From: Rotaria sordida
Lineage: Eukaryota; Rotifera; Eurotatoria; Philodinida; Philodinidae
DNA: 64,000 nt
Assembly: GCA_905250125.1 (NCBI GenBank)
Contig: CAJNOL010000383.1
Coordinates: forward strand, 84,949-148,948
Direction of reading: 5' to 3'
Shown: positions 54,430 through 64,000 of the stretch, one piece after another
How the letters are laid out: every line of letters begins with the position of its first letter
Numbering within the stretch: position 1 is the stretch's first letter
Notes under the pieces: model-generated
Told to the model about the DNA's origin: nothing
What the model saw: the letters and a program-made list of their open reading frames with translations, nothing else
Database searches by the model: none
Position numbers and translations under genes: made by a program

Positions 54430-56143
54430 TTGCTTCTTAAGAAAATAATGTTAGTAAAGAATACGTTATGTAATTACTGTTGTTTAATTGTCTAACATTA
54501 TAAAACAACTTTTGAAAAGTACAATTAACATATTAAGCATCTGTTATTCGTTCTTGATTTATTCAACCTTTTTTGTTGAATTTTTATATATGATTATATC
54601 TTAAAGGAGATATTTTTTCACACTCATTGACCTTTATATAAAACATGTTGAGTTATTATTCTCGTTTTTTTCATTGGGGGTATAACGCGTATATCCTTTT
54701 ATGATAATGATAAAGAAGTCATAAATATTTCTGCTTTGTTATATTTTATTTTATTCGGAATAATTGATTTGGATATATTCTCGTCAAGTAAAACTTTAAA
54801 CTATTTTCATAAGCAAAGATTGAATGAGCTTCAGCACTTAGTAAAAGTGTGTGGAAAGATTTGTTGATTTCTATTACTGCTATACGAAATAATAGGTTTG
54901 TTTCAAGTTTTTTTCATTTTTGAATATATTTAAAAAAATTTATTTTATTTTAAAAGGCATCTAATCAATTATCCATGTAATTTAAGTAATATAATAAATT
55001 CTTCGTTGAATACAGTTGAACTAAATGCACCATCAACCGGTTGGGGGTATTTGTAGTAATCAACAAACATGAGCTGCTTTACATCTTCGTTTATTAATTC
55101 AATTCTTGTGAAAAAAATTTTTTTTTTCTGATTAGTTAGTTTGGTTTGTTTTTTTTTCTATTGAATATCAATGTAGATCATGTATTGTTAAAAAATTATT
55201 CTACAAAGAATATTCTTTAGATTTAAATTAAAATAAATATGAAAAAAAATCAACTGTAGTTTTCGATTGTTTTATATATTTGAATGATTGATCTAAAAAT
55301 AAATTTGATTTAGATCAAACTAAAGTTGAAAAAAGGTCTATGAAACTAATCAGAATCAAAACAATTCGAGCTTATAACGTTCCATATCCAAGATTGAATA
55401 ATTCTTTTTTGTGTGTTAAAAAATCGATATTCTTTTTTTACTTGTTGCAGAGTATTTAAACAACAAAGAATTTTCATTATATTAGAACGACAAGTTTAAA
55501 TTCATAATAGACAAAAGCCACGAACTCAGAGTCTATTGTGAGATTATTTTAAAACCAAGAGATTTGAATCATTCATTTCAAGGGATCTATCGCGTGAGAG
55601 AAAAAATAAAAATTATTATGTTTATCCTTCCGCACGCTTTGCCATATACAATAACTATCATCATGAAAATATATCAATATCGTTTAACCATTCATAGATT
55701 CAAAATGGTGTGTTCCTAAATCTTCCTATTAACAATAAAAGCTGCTTTAATGTGTTCCATTTTTTGATTCTCCAACGGTTAAACTAATAGCCTTCAGATT
55801 ATAATATATTGTTATTTCTTTCACAGGAAGCATCGAGGTCCCAAAATTGAGCTATGTGTAAAATAAAAATGTCTTACAGTAATGATAAGATTCTTAAAAA
55901 ATCTTGCTAGCTTTACTAGGTAATAACGAATCATTTTCAATTATTGAAACGATGTATATTCCCACTTTCGCGTCTCTTGATTTCTTTGTTCAGTAATTAG
56001 AAGAAAGTTTACGAATCAAATCTGTTCTATTTATATCTCAATCCATAGATATGTCCATTGCATTTAAAAATTTATTTTCCTACAAGAAAAATTACATCAA
56101 AATTTGTTTATAGATAAATTTTTAGTAAGATATTTTTTGTTTT
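54430..56143. other. 1.7 kb, nothing recognised
   Basis: AT-rich spacer between the zinc-finger gene and the next minus-strand gene; no exon chain or repeat supported. Confidence 0.45.
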
Positions 56144-57118
56144 TTATTTTTCTAAAATAATATATTCACATAATTGAATTCCTTTATTTAATTGTTCTTC
56201 AATATTATTAATATCAAATTTTTTTCGTAAACAATATAAATAAGCTTTATTCATATTCATTTTTTTATTATATGGTTGTAAAATTAATTTTTCAAGTAAA
56301 TCATTATTAAATTGATCATTATTTATAATTAAAATTATTTGTAATTGTTCATTATTTATTTCTAATGAATTCCATATATCAAAATTATTTAATTTAATAT
56401 CATTTGTTAATAATGAAGGTTTTCCACGTTGTATAAGTAATGTTGCATAAGATGATTTATTTAAAAATTTTTTAATATTATTATTTAACATAATTAAAAT
56501 TTTTTTATTAGGATTACTAAGTAAATGTTGAATAAATTGTAAAAATTCAATACAAACACTTTTATTTATTCGTTTTTTATCTTCACGTAATGATGAAATA
56601 GGAAGAAAAATTGAAGCTATTTGTAAAGCAATTATTGTATGATATGTTTGATAAACATTTATATCATCAATATTATTAAAAATAATTCCATGAACATATG
56701 AATAAATATAATATAATATTAAATTTAAATTAAAACAAGTTAATGATGATGTATATAATTGATTTGTTGAATTTGCATGAATAATAAATGTAAGAATTTG
56801 TTGAAATGGATGTTTTTTATTAAGATATAAAAGTAATGATTCTATATATGAAAGATTTTTAAGATGTAATTTATTTGTTGTTGCAATATCAATAAGAATA
56901 ATAAAACCAAGTAGATCATTATAAGAAAGAAAATCTTCTTTTAAAGAATTATGAAAAATTTTTTCATAATCATTTGTTGTAGAAGAAAATAATTGATTAG
57001 ATGAACAAAATGAAGCTATATGAGGATAATTTGATGATAATGAAGAATTTAAAATATTATGAAGATATGTACCAATTTTATCTGATGATAAATCAAAAGA
57101 AAGAATTAATAAAGACAT
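56144..57118 (-). CDS. Single-exon gene of unknown function, 324 residues
   Basis: Open frame of 324 codons with the low-GC codon use seen in the other genes. The start Met (MSLLILSFDLSS) follows a TTTTAG acceptor-like site and 12 bases. The protein is rich in Leu, Ile, Asn and Tyr with alternating hydrophobic helices (for example LLGFIILIDIATTNKL, LNLILYYIYSYVHGIIF), but lacks long enough uniform stretches for clear membrane segments. It looks like a helical repeat or all-alpha cytosolic fold. The C-terminal part is basic and hydrophilic (KKMNMNKAYLYCLRKKF). No domain recognised. An orphan or fast-evolving subunit of a known complex is possible. Confidence 0.7.
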   Translation of the reverse strand: MSLLILSFDLSSDKIGTYLHNILNSSLSSNYPHIASFCSSNQLFSSTTNDYEKIFHNSLKEDFLSYNDLLGFIILIDIATTNKLHLKNLSYIESLLLYLNKKHPFQQILTFIIHANSTNQLYTSSLTCFNLNLILYYIYSYVHGIIFNNIDDINVYQTYHTIIALQIASIFLPISSLREDKKRINKSVCIEFLQFIQHLLSNPNKKILIMLNNNIKKFLNKSSYATLLIQRGKPSLLTNDIKLNNFDIWNSLEINNEQLQIILIINNDQFNNDLLEKLILQPYNKKMNMNKAYLYCLRKKFDINNIEEQLNKGIQLCEYIILEK

Positions 57119-57987
57119 TTGAATCGATCTAAAATTTTATTTTAATTCAATATTAACAAAAATATTTGAAAATTAATAGAGAAACAAGAAAATTTCGTTC
57201 ACATTAGTCGAAAACATGTGATAAAGCTACCATGCCCTACACGAGAACTTCGATAATCAATGGAATTTAGACACAATTTTCCGAACTGGATTGTCTGTAG
57301 ATTTGTTCGGCGACTACCAACCATTTCTTGCTTGAAAAAACAAAAATTTGATTGGGAGACAGGGGAAAAAATCCGAATACGTGGCAGTCTAGAATCCTGC
57401 ATTCAAGTTCTATCGATTTTCGACGTGTCCACTCGGATGAATAACATGAAACAATACGTAGTAACTCCGACAATGAACGATGTACTAACGATCTAGTCTA
57501 CATTTTAAACTGGACTAAAAAAGATGCAACTTGATGATATGATAAATACAATCAAATTTGTTCACTGAATAAATCTCAATAGATACATTATTTTTTAGCA
57601 TGTGTAAAATATAAAAACAAAAAAAAATAATTTAATTGCAAGAAATCGATTCAATTGAAGGAATAACACTAAATTAAATTTTAATTCAAATATTTCTCTT
57701 TTTGAAATTATTGATTTTAAATTACCTGACAATTGTTTTCATTGGTTTTATTTTTTAAACAAATCATGAAAAATAAAAAGAGGTCGTTTGATGACATAGA
57801 ACTGAACATCAAATTCTATTCACAAAAAGTCATAGAATAAAGACTAGAGGAGAAAAGCCTGTCACGGTCTGTTGGGGAGGAGAATGCAAATCGTTACCCT
57901 ATGCATTTTAACACTCCTTTTAGATCGTGTTTCATAAAAAAACAAAGAATGATTTTATTGTTGTTAATACAAATAATGAAATAATAA
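57119..57987. other. 0.87 kb spacer with a G+C-richer block
   Basis: 57200-57500 is less AT-rich than its surroundings and opens frames on both strands, none of which I can support. It might be an old repeat insertion. No inverted ends found. Confidence 0.35.
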
Positions 57988-58646
57988 TTATTGTAAAATA
58001 CATTGACATTTTACAGTATGATGAGAATGTTTTTTAACTGATAAACGAGCAGCTCGAATAAATAAATCTTGTACACCTTCACGAGTCTTAGCTGAACATT
58101 CCATGTAAGCATCAGCTTTGATTTTTACTGCTAGTCGTCTACCCATTTCACTTGTTACTAATGTTTCACCTTGTTTTTCAAGTTCAGCAAGTCTTTTTGA
58201 ATCTTTTCTCAGATCTGTTTTACATGCAACTAATATTATCGGACATTGATGGCAATGAAGTCGAATTTCTGGTGTCCATTTTTTCATAACATTCATAACT
58301 GATGTTGGATTATCAATACTAAAACATATAAGAACAATATTTGTTCTAGGATAAAATAGTGAACGAAGACGATCATGATCTTCTGCAGCAGTTATATCAA
58401 AAAGAGCCATATGAATCTAAAACATCATAAGCTAAATATTCTAATTGAAATTTGATATACTTCTTTACTTACAGTTCTTCGGTTAACTTGTATCGGAATA
58501 ACAGGTGTGTCAAGAATATGTTGAGTATAATCATCAGTAACAAATTGATTTGTTACAAATGAAAGTAATAATGTTCTTTTACCACACATAGGATCACCAA
58601 CAATAATTAATTTTCTACTTGCTTGTATCATTTCGTGTCTATCCAT
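57988..58646 (-). CDS. Rho-family-like small GTPase with degenerate nucleotide-binding motifs
   Basis: Two exons, 58473-58646 and 57988-58416, give 201 codons (200 residues), the usual Rho length. Rho-type features: DYTQHILDTP in the switch I region, HDRLRSLFYPRTNIVLICFS (Rho: YDRLRPLSYP..), the Rho insert-region length, ECSAKTREGVQDLF and a C-terminal CAAX box CILQ with a nearby Cys (KCQC) for lipid attachment. Changes: the P-loop reads GDPMCGKR (Mg-binding Thr replaced by Arg), G3 reads DITAAED instead of DTAGQED (Gly and catalytic Gln lost) and G4 CKTDL in place of NKxD. The protein probably lacks normal GTP hydrolysis, or nucleotide binding altogether, like pseudo-GTPases (inference). A CAG acceptor lies 14 bases before ATG. 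Confidence 0.88.
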
Positions 58647-59377
58647 GAGCAGTTAGATCTGAAAAAAAACAAACCATAAAATCAACCATTTTCATATTCA
58701 ATGAAATACAACGGAAATATTTTTATATATTTATTTAAAAGAAAGAGGTAGTTCAAGATGACTCAACGACATAGTCATATCATATTTTCTACATAACGAT
58801 AAGTATATAAATTTAAGAAGGTTTTTATTATTTATCAGTATTCAAGATAACAACCTTTTATCTGTTCTTTGTGTATATATTATGACAATGAAAGATGATT
58901 CATTTGAAAATTTCTTTTCGTAGAGATTGGTTTTAAAAAGTTTGCTAATTAAAGTTGACCTCTAAAAGTAATTCTCATTAGTTATGACATTTAGTAAACG
59001 AAAATTAAACATTATGCTACATATAAGTAATTTTTAGTAAGATACAACTAGAAATTTTCATGGATTTTTGAGTTTCTCAGCTAAATCGTAAGATATTATT
59101 GACAATCTCGTTTTGAATTTCTGCTTTGTTTTCAAGTTAGACAGCCCATGTCATCAATCTTTCATCAAAAATGACAGTTCGAACAGTGTGCTCCTTTTTT
59201 TATCAAGTTTTTTAATTTTTCCTATTAAATTAATGTTTTCAAACGTAAAGAGATCAATTCTAACTCAAAAAAAATCGATTTTAATATGCTACAGTAAATA
59301 AGTGAAGAAAAAAAAATTTATCACATTAATCATATAAGAAAAGCAAAAATACAAAAAATAAATTAGTTGAGATCACA
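58647..59377. other. 0.73 kb spacer
   Basis: Upstream of the GTPase gene; no feature beyond the acceptor-like TTTTTTTTCAG near 58660 (minus strand). Confidence 0.4.
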
Positions 59378-62115
59378 TCAGTTATGTTGATATGTACATG
59401 TTCTCGTAGAAAAAATATATAAAGTTTTAGGTATGTGTTGATGGATTCGTTTGAACTGTAGTTTGTTGCTTTTTAAACCCTTTTTAATATCCCGACTTTT
59501 ATTTAAAAATGTTTCATGTAAATTACACCATTCAATTTGAAAAATATCATCTGATAATCGAAATTTATTTCGTACAGCTTCTAAAAAAGAGATGTGATAA
59601 GCAATATATGAGATTATTTCTGCTAAACAAACAAGATAAAATAAATTCTTAGTCAAACCTTGTATTAATTTATAACCATCATTAAATTTGATTTTTGTTG
59701 CATCAAGTTGCAATAATTCTTCATGTGTAAAAATAATATCAATTAATGATGTTACATATAAATTCATCTTTTGTTTAACACCAGGTATTGATAATAAATC
59801 AACATCATTTCCGTCATTTGGATTTTTATACATCTAAAAACTGAAAACAAATCTTATGAAAAATTGATTAGTATAAAAAAGGGCATGAAAAACATTTTTT
59901 TCAGAAGTTCTTTCTTCACATGTTATTACTCTGTTTAAAGCTGTTTGAACGTACCATTATTGTTTCAAATGTTTTTTCTTCAACTAGTTGTTCTACATTG
60001 GGTTCTTCGAATGGCATATATATCTAAATGGAAAGAAATAAATATAAAAAGCATGTCCATAATAGTCAGTCTTTAACCGTGTTTGTATATAAAAATGCAC
60101 CGTTAATTCGTGCATGATTTTACTAGAATACGTTTTTAGATTTTCACTCTAGATGGTCTTTGAAAGTTGTAGCCCTGGTAACTTACGAAAAAAGATTTCA
60201 GACCGTAATATTTTCTAGATTATTCTTAATCATGCAATACACGATAAGAAACCAGCCTTAAGGGAGACTTTTTACTCCAACATCTGTCAAGCTGTCGCAG
60301 AAAGTGACTCTTCTTACCTTTTTTTACATAAGGCTTTTTGTATTTTTTTTTGATTTTCAAATAACATTTTAATCATATATTCTTGTCCAATTAATATTTC
60401 TTTCAAATATTTCTTTTTCTATTTTTGTAATATTTAACAATAATTGTTTTAATAAAAATACAAATTCTTTTTGTGATGGTTACTCATTATCATCATTTAT
60501 ACCAAGAATTTTTTGACCAGCTAATAATTTTGGTGTTTGAAGAATTGATATTGATGATGAAGATGGTGTTATTTGATGACTTTCGTGGTGGTGGTTTATT
60601 TTTATAATCACTATCGTCATCGTCATCATATTCCAATAGTTGTGTATCAACCATAAAAGTAGATGATGAAGTTGATATGGCCGTATTTAGTGGAGTAGAC
60701 CTTTTTGATGATGTACATTGACGTTTTGATTTTATATTTGTTGCTTTTGTACGTTTGCTATATCGTCGTTGTGGTGATGATCTTAAATCTTCACAAACAC
60801 TACTATCAGAATTATTAATTGTTTGTTTTAAATGACGAAGATTATCACCAGCACCTCAAAGTAAATAGTAAATCCACTTTTTATGGAAGAAAAATAACGT
60901 TTGAAAGGAAAGACCTTATAAGGGGAATCCCCCATCCGTTTTTTTCACCAGTTTGTAGGGGATACCCCAAAATATTTTCGAATCCCAGACTTGTAGCTTT
61001 TGATGAAAAATTTTAGTTTTTAAAATTTTCCTTGTATTTTTTGGTATTTTTCTTTTTTGAAAGCAATGAGAATATACAAAAAGTTCTAAGTCACTTCGAA
61101 ATTCGATTCTGAAAAAGTTTTACTTAATAGTTCAGAGTCTAGTATTTTCAATCTTAAAGATTGAGCTCAAGACGTTTAGCGACAACAAAGTATTATCTCA
61201 TAGAAAAAATCATAATAAACAAATTTTACACTCACGTTTTTGCCCCAAAATGCTTCCTCACAGAGGACTGCTGACAAGATCTCGAAAAAGCACACTTGTG
61301 GCTCCCAAAACCCATTCTCAAGGTCAGATCCAAATTTCAAAGTCAAATCCTTAATAGAAAGCACATAGCACCAGAGATAGACGCGTAAAAGTAAAATAAA
61401 AGAGCCAAGCTATAAAAAAAGCAAAAACCTTTTTTGTGCATACCTAATGTACTATGTACATTTTTTGATTGTGAATTATTAGTTACATTTTTAAATGCTT
61501 TTCCTGGAAAAAAATTGGAATCGTAAACGGAAAATTCACACAGTAGAATAAGAATTTACTTATCCAAACCTCCAAACGGAATATCTGATAAGCTTGTAAT
61601 TGTTGGTTCTTCTAAAAGTAAAGATAGAAGAAAAATATCGCAAATATCACGCTTCTGTGCAGAATGAACTCAGTATTCCTACTTGATTGTTGTTTAACAA
61701 TTGTTATGGTTTTTGTTTTCATTTTATTTTCTTGTTCTGGGTTATAATCAGATTCAATATCTGTATTCATAGCTTTTCCTAATAATTTTTGTGCTTCATG
61801 TAATTCAGCTATTGTACCTATAGTAGAAAGAGAAATAGACAAAAGATAACTTTTCACATTTTTTCAAAAAAAATTCACGTTCATCTGGTACCTTCTTTGA
61901 AAACTATTGCCAGATATTTGTTACCGCCACTTTGTACAGTAATTAATCCATCATGTTCTGAATTTGAACACTATTTATTATTAACAATAGAAAATGTATT
62001 GTCACTTGGAAATATTACAAGTTTATATTTTTGTTCGGTATTGATTATGCCATAAGTTTTGTAAGATTTTTTTATAAATATTAGCATCGTCTAACATATC
62101 TAAGCTATTATACAT
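59378..62115 (-). pseudogene. Decayed multi-exon gene, possibly of BEN-domain type
   Basis: Gene-like exons on the minus strand: about 62115-61891 (start MYNSLDMLDD; later SGGNKYLAIVFKE), 61818-61682 (TIAELHEAQKLLGKAM), 61605-61568, 61507-61442, about 60865-60318 (Ser-rich, with TPKLLAGQKILGINDDNE), 60025-59956 (MPFEEPNVEQLVEE) and 59833-59378. Splice sites are mostly intact, but the frame is broken: a shift after YKKILQN near 62060, an in-frame TAG near 61973, a shift near 60580 after PPPRKSS, a TAA near 60482 and another shift near 60410. The last exon's pattern (IIFTHEELLQLDATKIKFNDGYK) resembles part of a BEN domain (LLxxLFTxEEL), suggesting a DNA-binding protein; that assignment is tentative. 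A 570-bp intron (60866-61434) looks like it carries an insert. Confidence 0.6.
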
Positions 62116-63165
62116 ATTGAATTTAAAAAAACAATAAATAGATCGATTTTATGTCGCAAGAGTAGAAGAATGATCATCACAGCGCTCGACTCTTATATAA
62201 ATAGACATTGAATGAGAAAAAGAACAATGGTGACGGTCAAGTCGATCTGAATGAGATGAGCAATGACTGACGAATGAGACAATGACAATAATCTTTTCAG
62301 TCTGATATAAAATATGCTATATATAGTTGTGTATGCGCATAGTCGTTTACTTTGTTCTCGGCTGTAAAATAAATGAACACACATAGCTGTTTGCAAAAAC
62401 ACTTTCACAAAACTAGAAATTTTTTCCTAGTATTTTCCTATCATATGAATTAACTGTAGACTTCGTTTCTTTAGTGATAATTCTTTGACAGTTGGACAAA
62501 GAAGTGCCCTTATGAAAATACATTTGATTTTGTTTTAGATATATATAAATAAAATATATGATTCACTTCTTACCCTCAAAATCTGTTATATATTCATATT
62601 ACATTATTGAAGCAAAGCCATGAAATTAGCTAGAGTGGTGAAGTGTACAACAAAAACTTCTATAACCCCTCTCTATTCATAATATAAACGAACTAAAAAA
62701 TAAATACATTTAATTGGTTATCGAAAGAGAAATAGTCGACGATACGCCCTTAGTGTCAAAGAAAAATAACCATTGAATTTTATTAAAAATTCTCATGTAT
62801 TTCGTAGCAGTCATTTACTCATTTCTCTCTTCATTAATAGTAACGCATTATACAAATGAAAAAATTGTCTTGAAGCTTCTGTATTACAAATCGAAACATT
62901 CCCATCATAGTGTTCATTCATCTCATCAATCACCTCATCCATTTTGTCTTCGTTTTTATCGAGTATGTTACTTGTGAACACATCGTCCAATCAAAAGGGC
63001 ATGAAGCACATGGTACTGAACATTTTTTAGGTGTAGGTAGTAGTATAGTCGAATTGATAACAATTATTTGTTTAATTACAAACATTCTAAGTCGAATCGA
63101 TTGTGAATATAGAACCGTAGAATGTGCTTCACTAAACGGACAAGAAATCTTTGGGATAAAATAAT
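62116..63165. other. 1.05 kb, no supported gene
   Basis: Overlapping frames at 62795-62977 and 62910-63164 on the + strand include a plausible-looking stretch (CEHIVQSKGHEAHGTEHFL) but no splice context could be established. Confidence 0.35.
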
Positions 63166-63300
63166 TTTGCCGGGAACCCGCAGGATCCCGTCACTTTTTG
63201 CGGGATAGGCGGGAACCCGCGGCTTCCTGCGCAGAAAAGTAAATCCAGCGAGATCCCGGCGAGATTCATAAAAAATGAACGACATGGGCTTCCACATGCA
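63166..63300. repeat. G+C-rich fragment with repeated GGGATCC/GGGAACCCG motifs
   Basis: Contains CCGGGAACCCGCAGGATCCC, then GCGGGAACCCGCGG and GAGATCCCGGCGAG within 110 bp, strikingly GC-rich against the background. Similar CGGGA-CCCG strings are common at hAT-type element ends, but no inverted ends or target duplication were found here. Confidence 0.4.
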
Positions 63301-63679
63301 CAATCTGAAGGTGAACGACTGTTATGTGATGGTTTCATCTTCCAACAAGACCATGTCACCCTGAATACACATCGAGAATCATTGACATAATGTGAAGAAA
63401 ATTTTACGCATTTTATAGATAATAACAGATGATGACCAAACAATCTCTGTACTCATGCGCAAGATCATACACGCTATCTTTCTTTTCTCTCCCACCCTCT
63501 ATATACTGCCTTTTATGTTCCTTTTCATCGGTTCTCTATTTTCTTTAACTTTGTTTATTTTATTTTATTTTTTTTGTTTTATCATCTTTTTTCATTACTG
63601 CTAAGCATGTATCTGAACCTGCAATAAAAACAAACCCAATAATAACTTGAATTAAACTTGCATCTTAACATCCATTTTG

Positions 63680-63985
63680 AAAACAAAATATGCATATATA
63701 AAATAAACTTTTATTTACAATTTGTGTAAGTTTTCACGCTGCATCTTGTAGTGTATTTTATTTTCTTTTTTTGTTCGTAAAATATATTAGATAATAAAGA
63801 GATAAAAGAAGCAAAAGAAATTCATCATATAACAAAAAAAAGATATCATTCGAAGCGTTAAAAATTGGTCTCACAGATTTTTTGCTTATTTTGAAGACAA
63901 AAAACGCGCAAATAAAATAAGCTTTTCTATGCAGATTGTAGCACTTTTTACGTTGCATCTTCTAGTATATTTTGTTTTTTATTAA
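63680..63985. repeat. Imperfect direct repeat of about 100 bp, 205-bp spacing
   Basis: 63682-63775 (ATATAAAATAAACTTTTATT, then TTCACGCTGCATCTTGTAGT) resembles 63893-63985 (CAAATAAAATAAGCTTTTCT, then TTTACGTTGCATCTTCTAGT). Possibly the start of an array running out of the window. Confidence 0.6.
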
Positions 63986-64000
63986 TAAAACCTATTTAGT

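Noticed and set aside
57199-57496. Overlapping frames on both strands in a G+C-richer block
   Set aside because: Open on both strands because stop codons are rarer at higher G+C; no protein motif seen.
61176-61364. 62-codon frame within the large intron of the pseudogene
   Set aside because: No splice sites linking it to neighbouring exons; probably part of an inserted repeat.

Overview
The window is AT-rich nuclear DNA of a small invertebrate animal. Metazoan genes (UPF1, CHMP2B, an ARB2A/FAM172-type protein, a rhodopsin-family GPCR, a Rho-like GTPase, a C2H2 zinc-finger factor) are cut by many short GT-AG introns, mostly about 45-80 bp, and separated by repeat-filled DNA. Base composition, intron style and abundant short inverted-repeat elements fit a bdelloid rotifer of the Rotaria/Adineta kind. 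That placement is inference from overall style; no species-diagnostic sequence was recognised.

Layout. 0-11.6 kb: a mariner remnant, several foldback/MITE elements, a seven-exon unknown gene (3.1-4.3 kb), a foldback element split by a 1.2 kb insertion flanked by TTAA (4.56-6.78 kb), and a two-exon gene for a HIT-like protein (8.1-10.2 kb). 13.0-25.1 kb is the gene-dense core: an unknown charged protein on the + strand, then three minus-strand genes packed head to tail, UPF1 (18.1-25.1), an N-terminal RING-like plus Arb2-domain protein (15.4-17.9) and CHMP2B (14.2-15.3). The gaps are only 280 and 68 bp, and each start codon has a splice-acceptor-like sequence just upstream. Transposon-like insertions sit in the longer introns of these genes. 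25-33 kb: repeats, a 556-bp palindrome and a small secreted cysteine-knot-like protein. 33.0-35.6 kb: a three-exon GPCR. 35.6-51.5 kb: no supported gene, but a 1.58-kb almost perfect palindrome, hAT-like MITEs and other inverted-repeat elements. 51.5-53.3 kb: a five-exon zinc-finger gene. 56.1-57.1 kb: a single-exon unknown gene. 58.0-58.6 kb: a degenerate Rho GTPase. 59.4-62.1 kb: a decayed multi-exon gene with frameshifts and stops.

How the genes relate. UPF1 (nonsense-mediated decay helicase), the ARB2A-like protein (a family linked to nuclear RNA and small-RNA processes) and CHMP2B (ESCRT-III) may be co-transcribed, but they do not form one known pathway. The strongest non-gene signals are the non-autonomous DNA elements. 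At least six are hAT-like with 7-8 bp flanking duplications, two of them built from an internal CAGTGTCA-type motif, and several long palindromes would fold into long hairpin RNA if transcribed. I found no CRISPR, bacterial operon or phage-like system. The best candidates for something undescribed are the RING-Arb2 architecture, the compact gene cluster with possible trans-splice acceptors, the motif-degenerate GTPase and the long palindromes.
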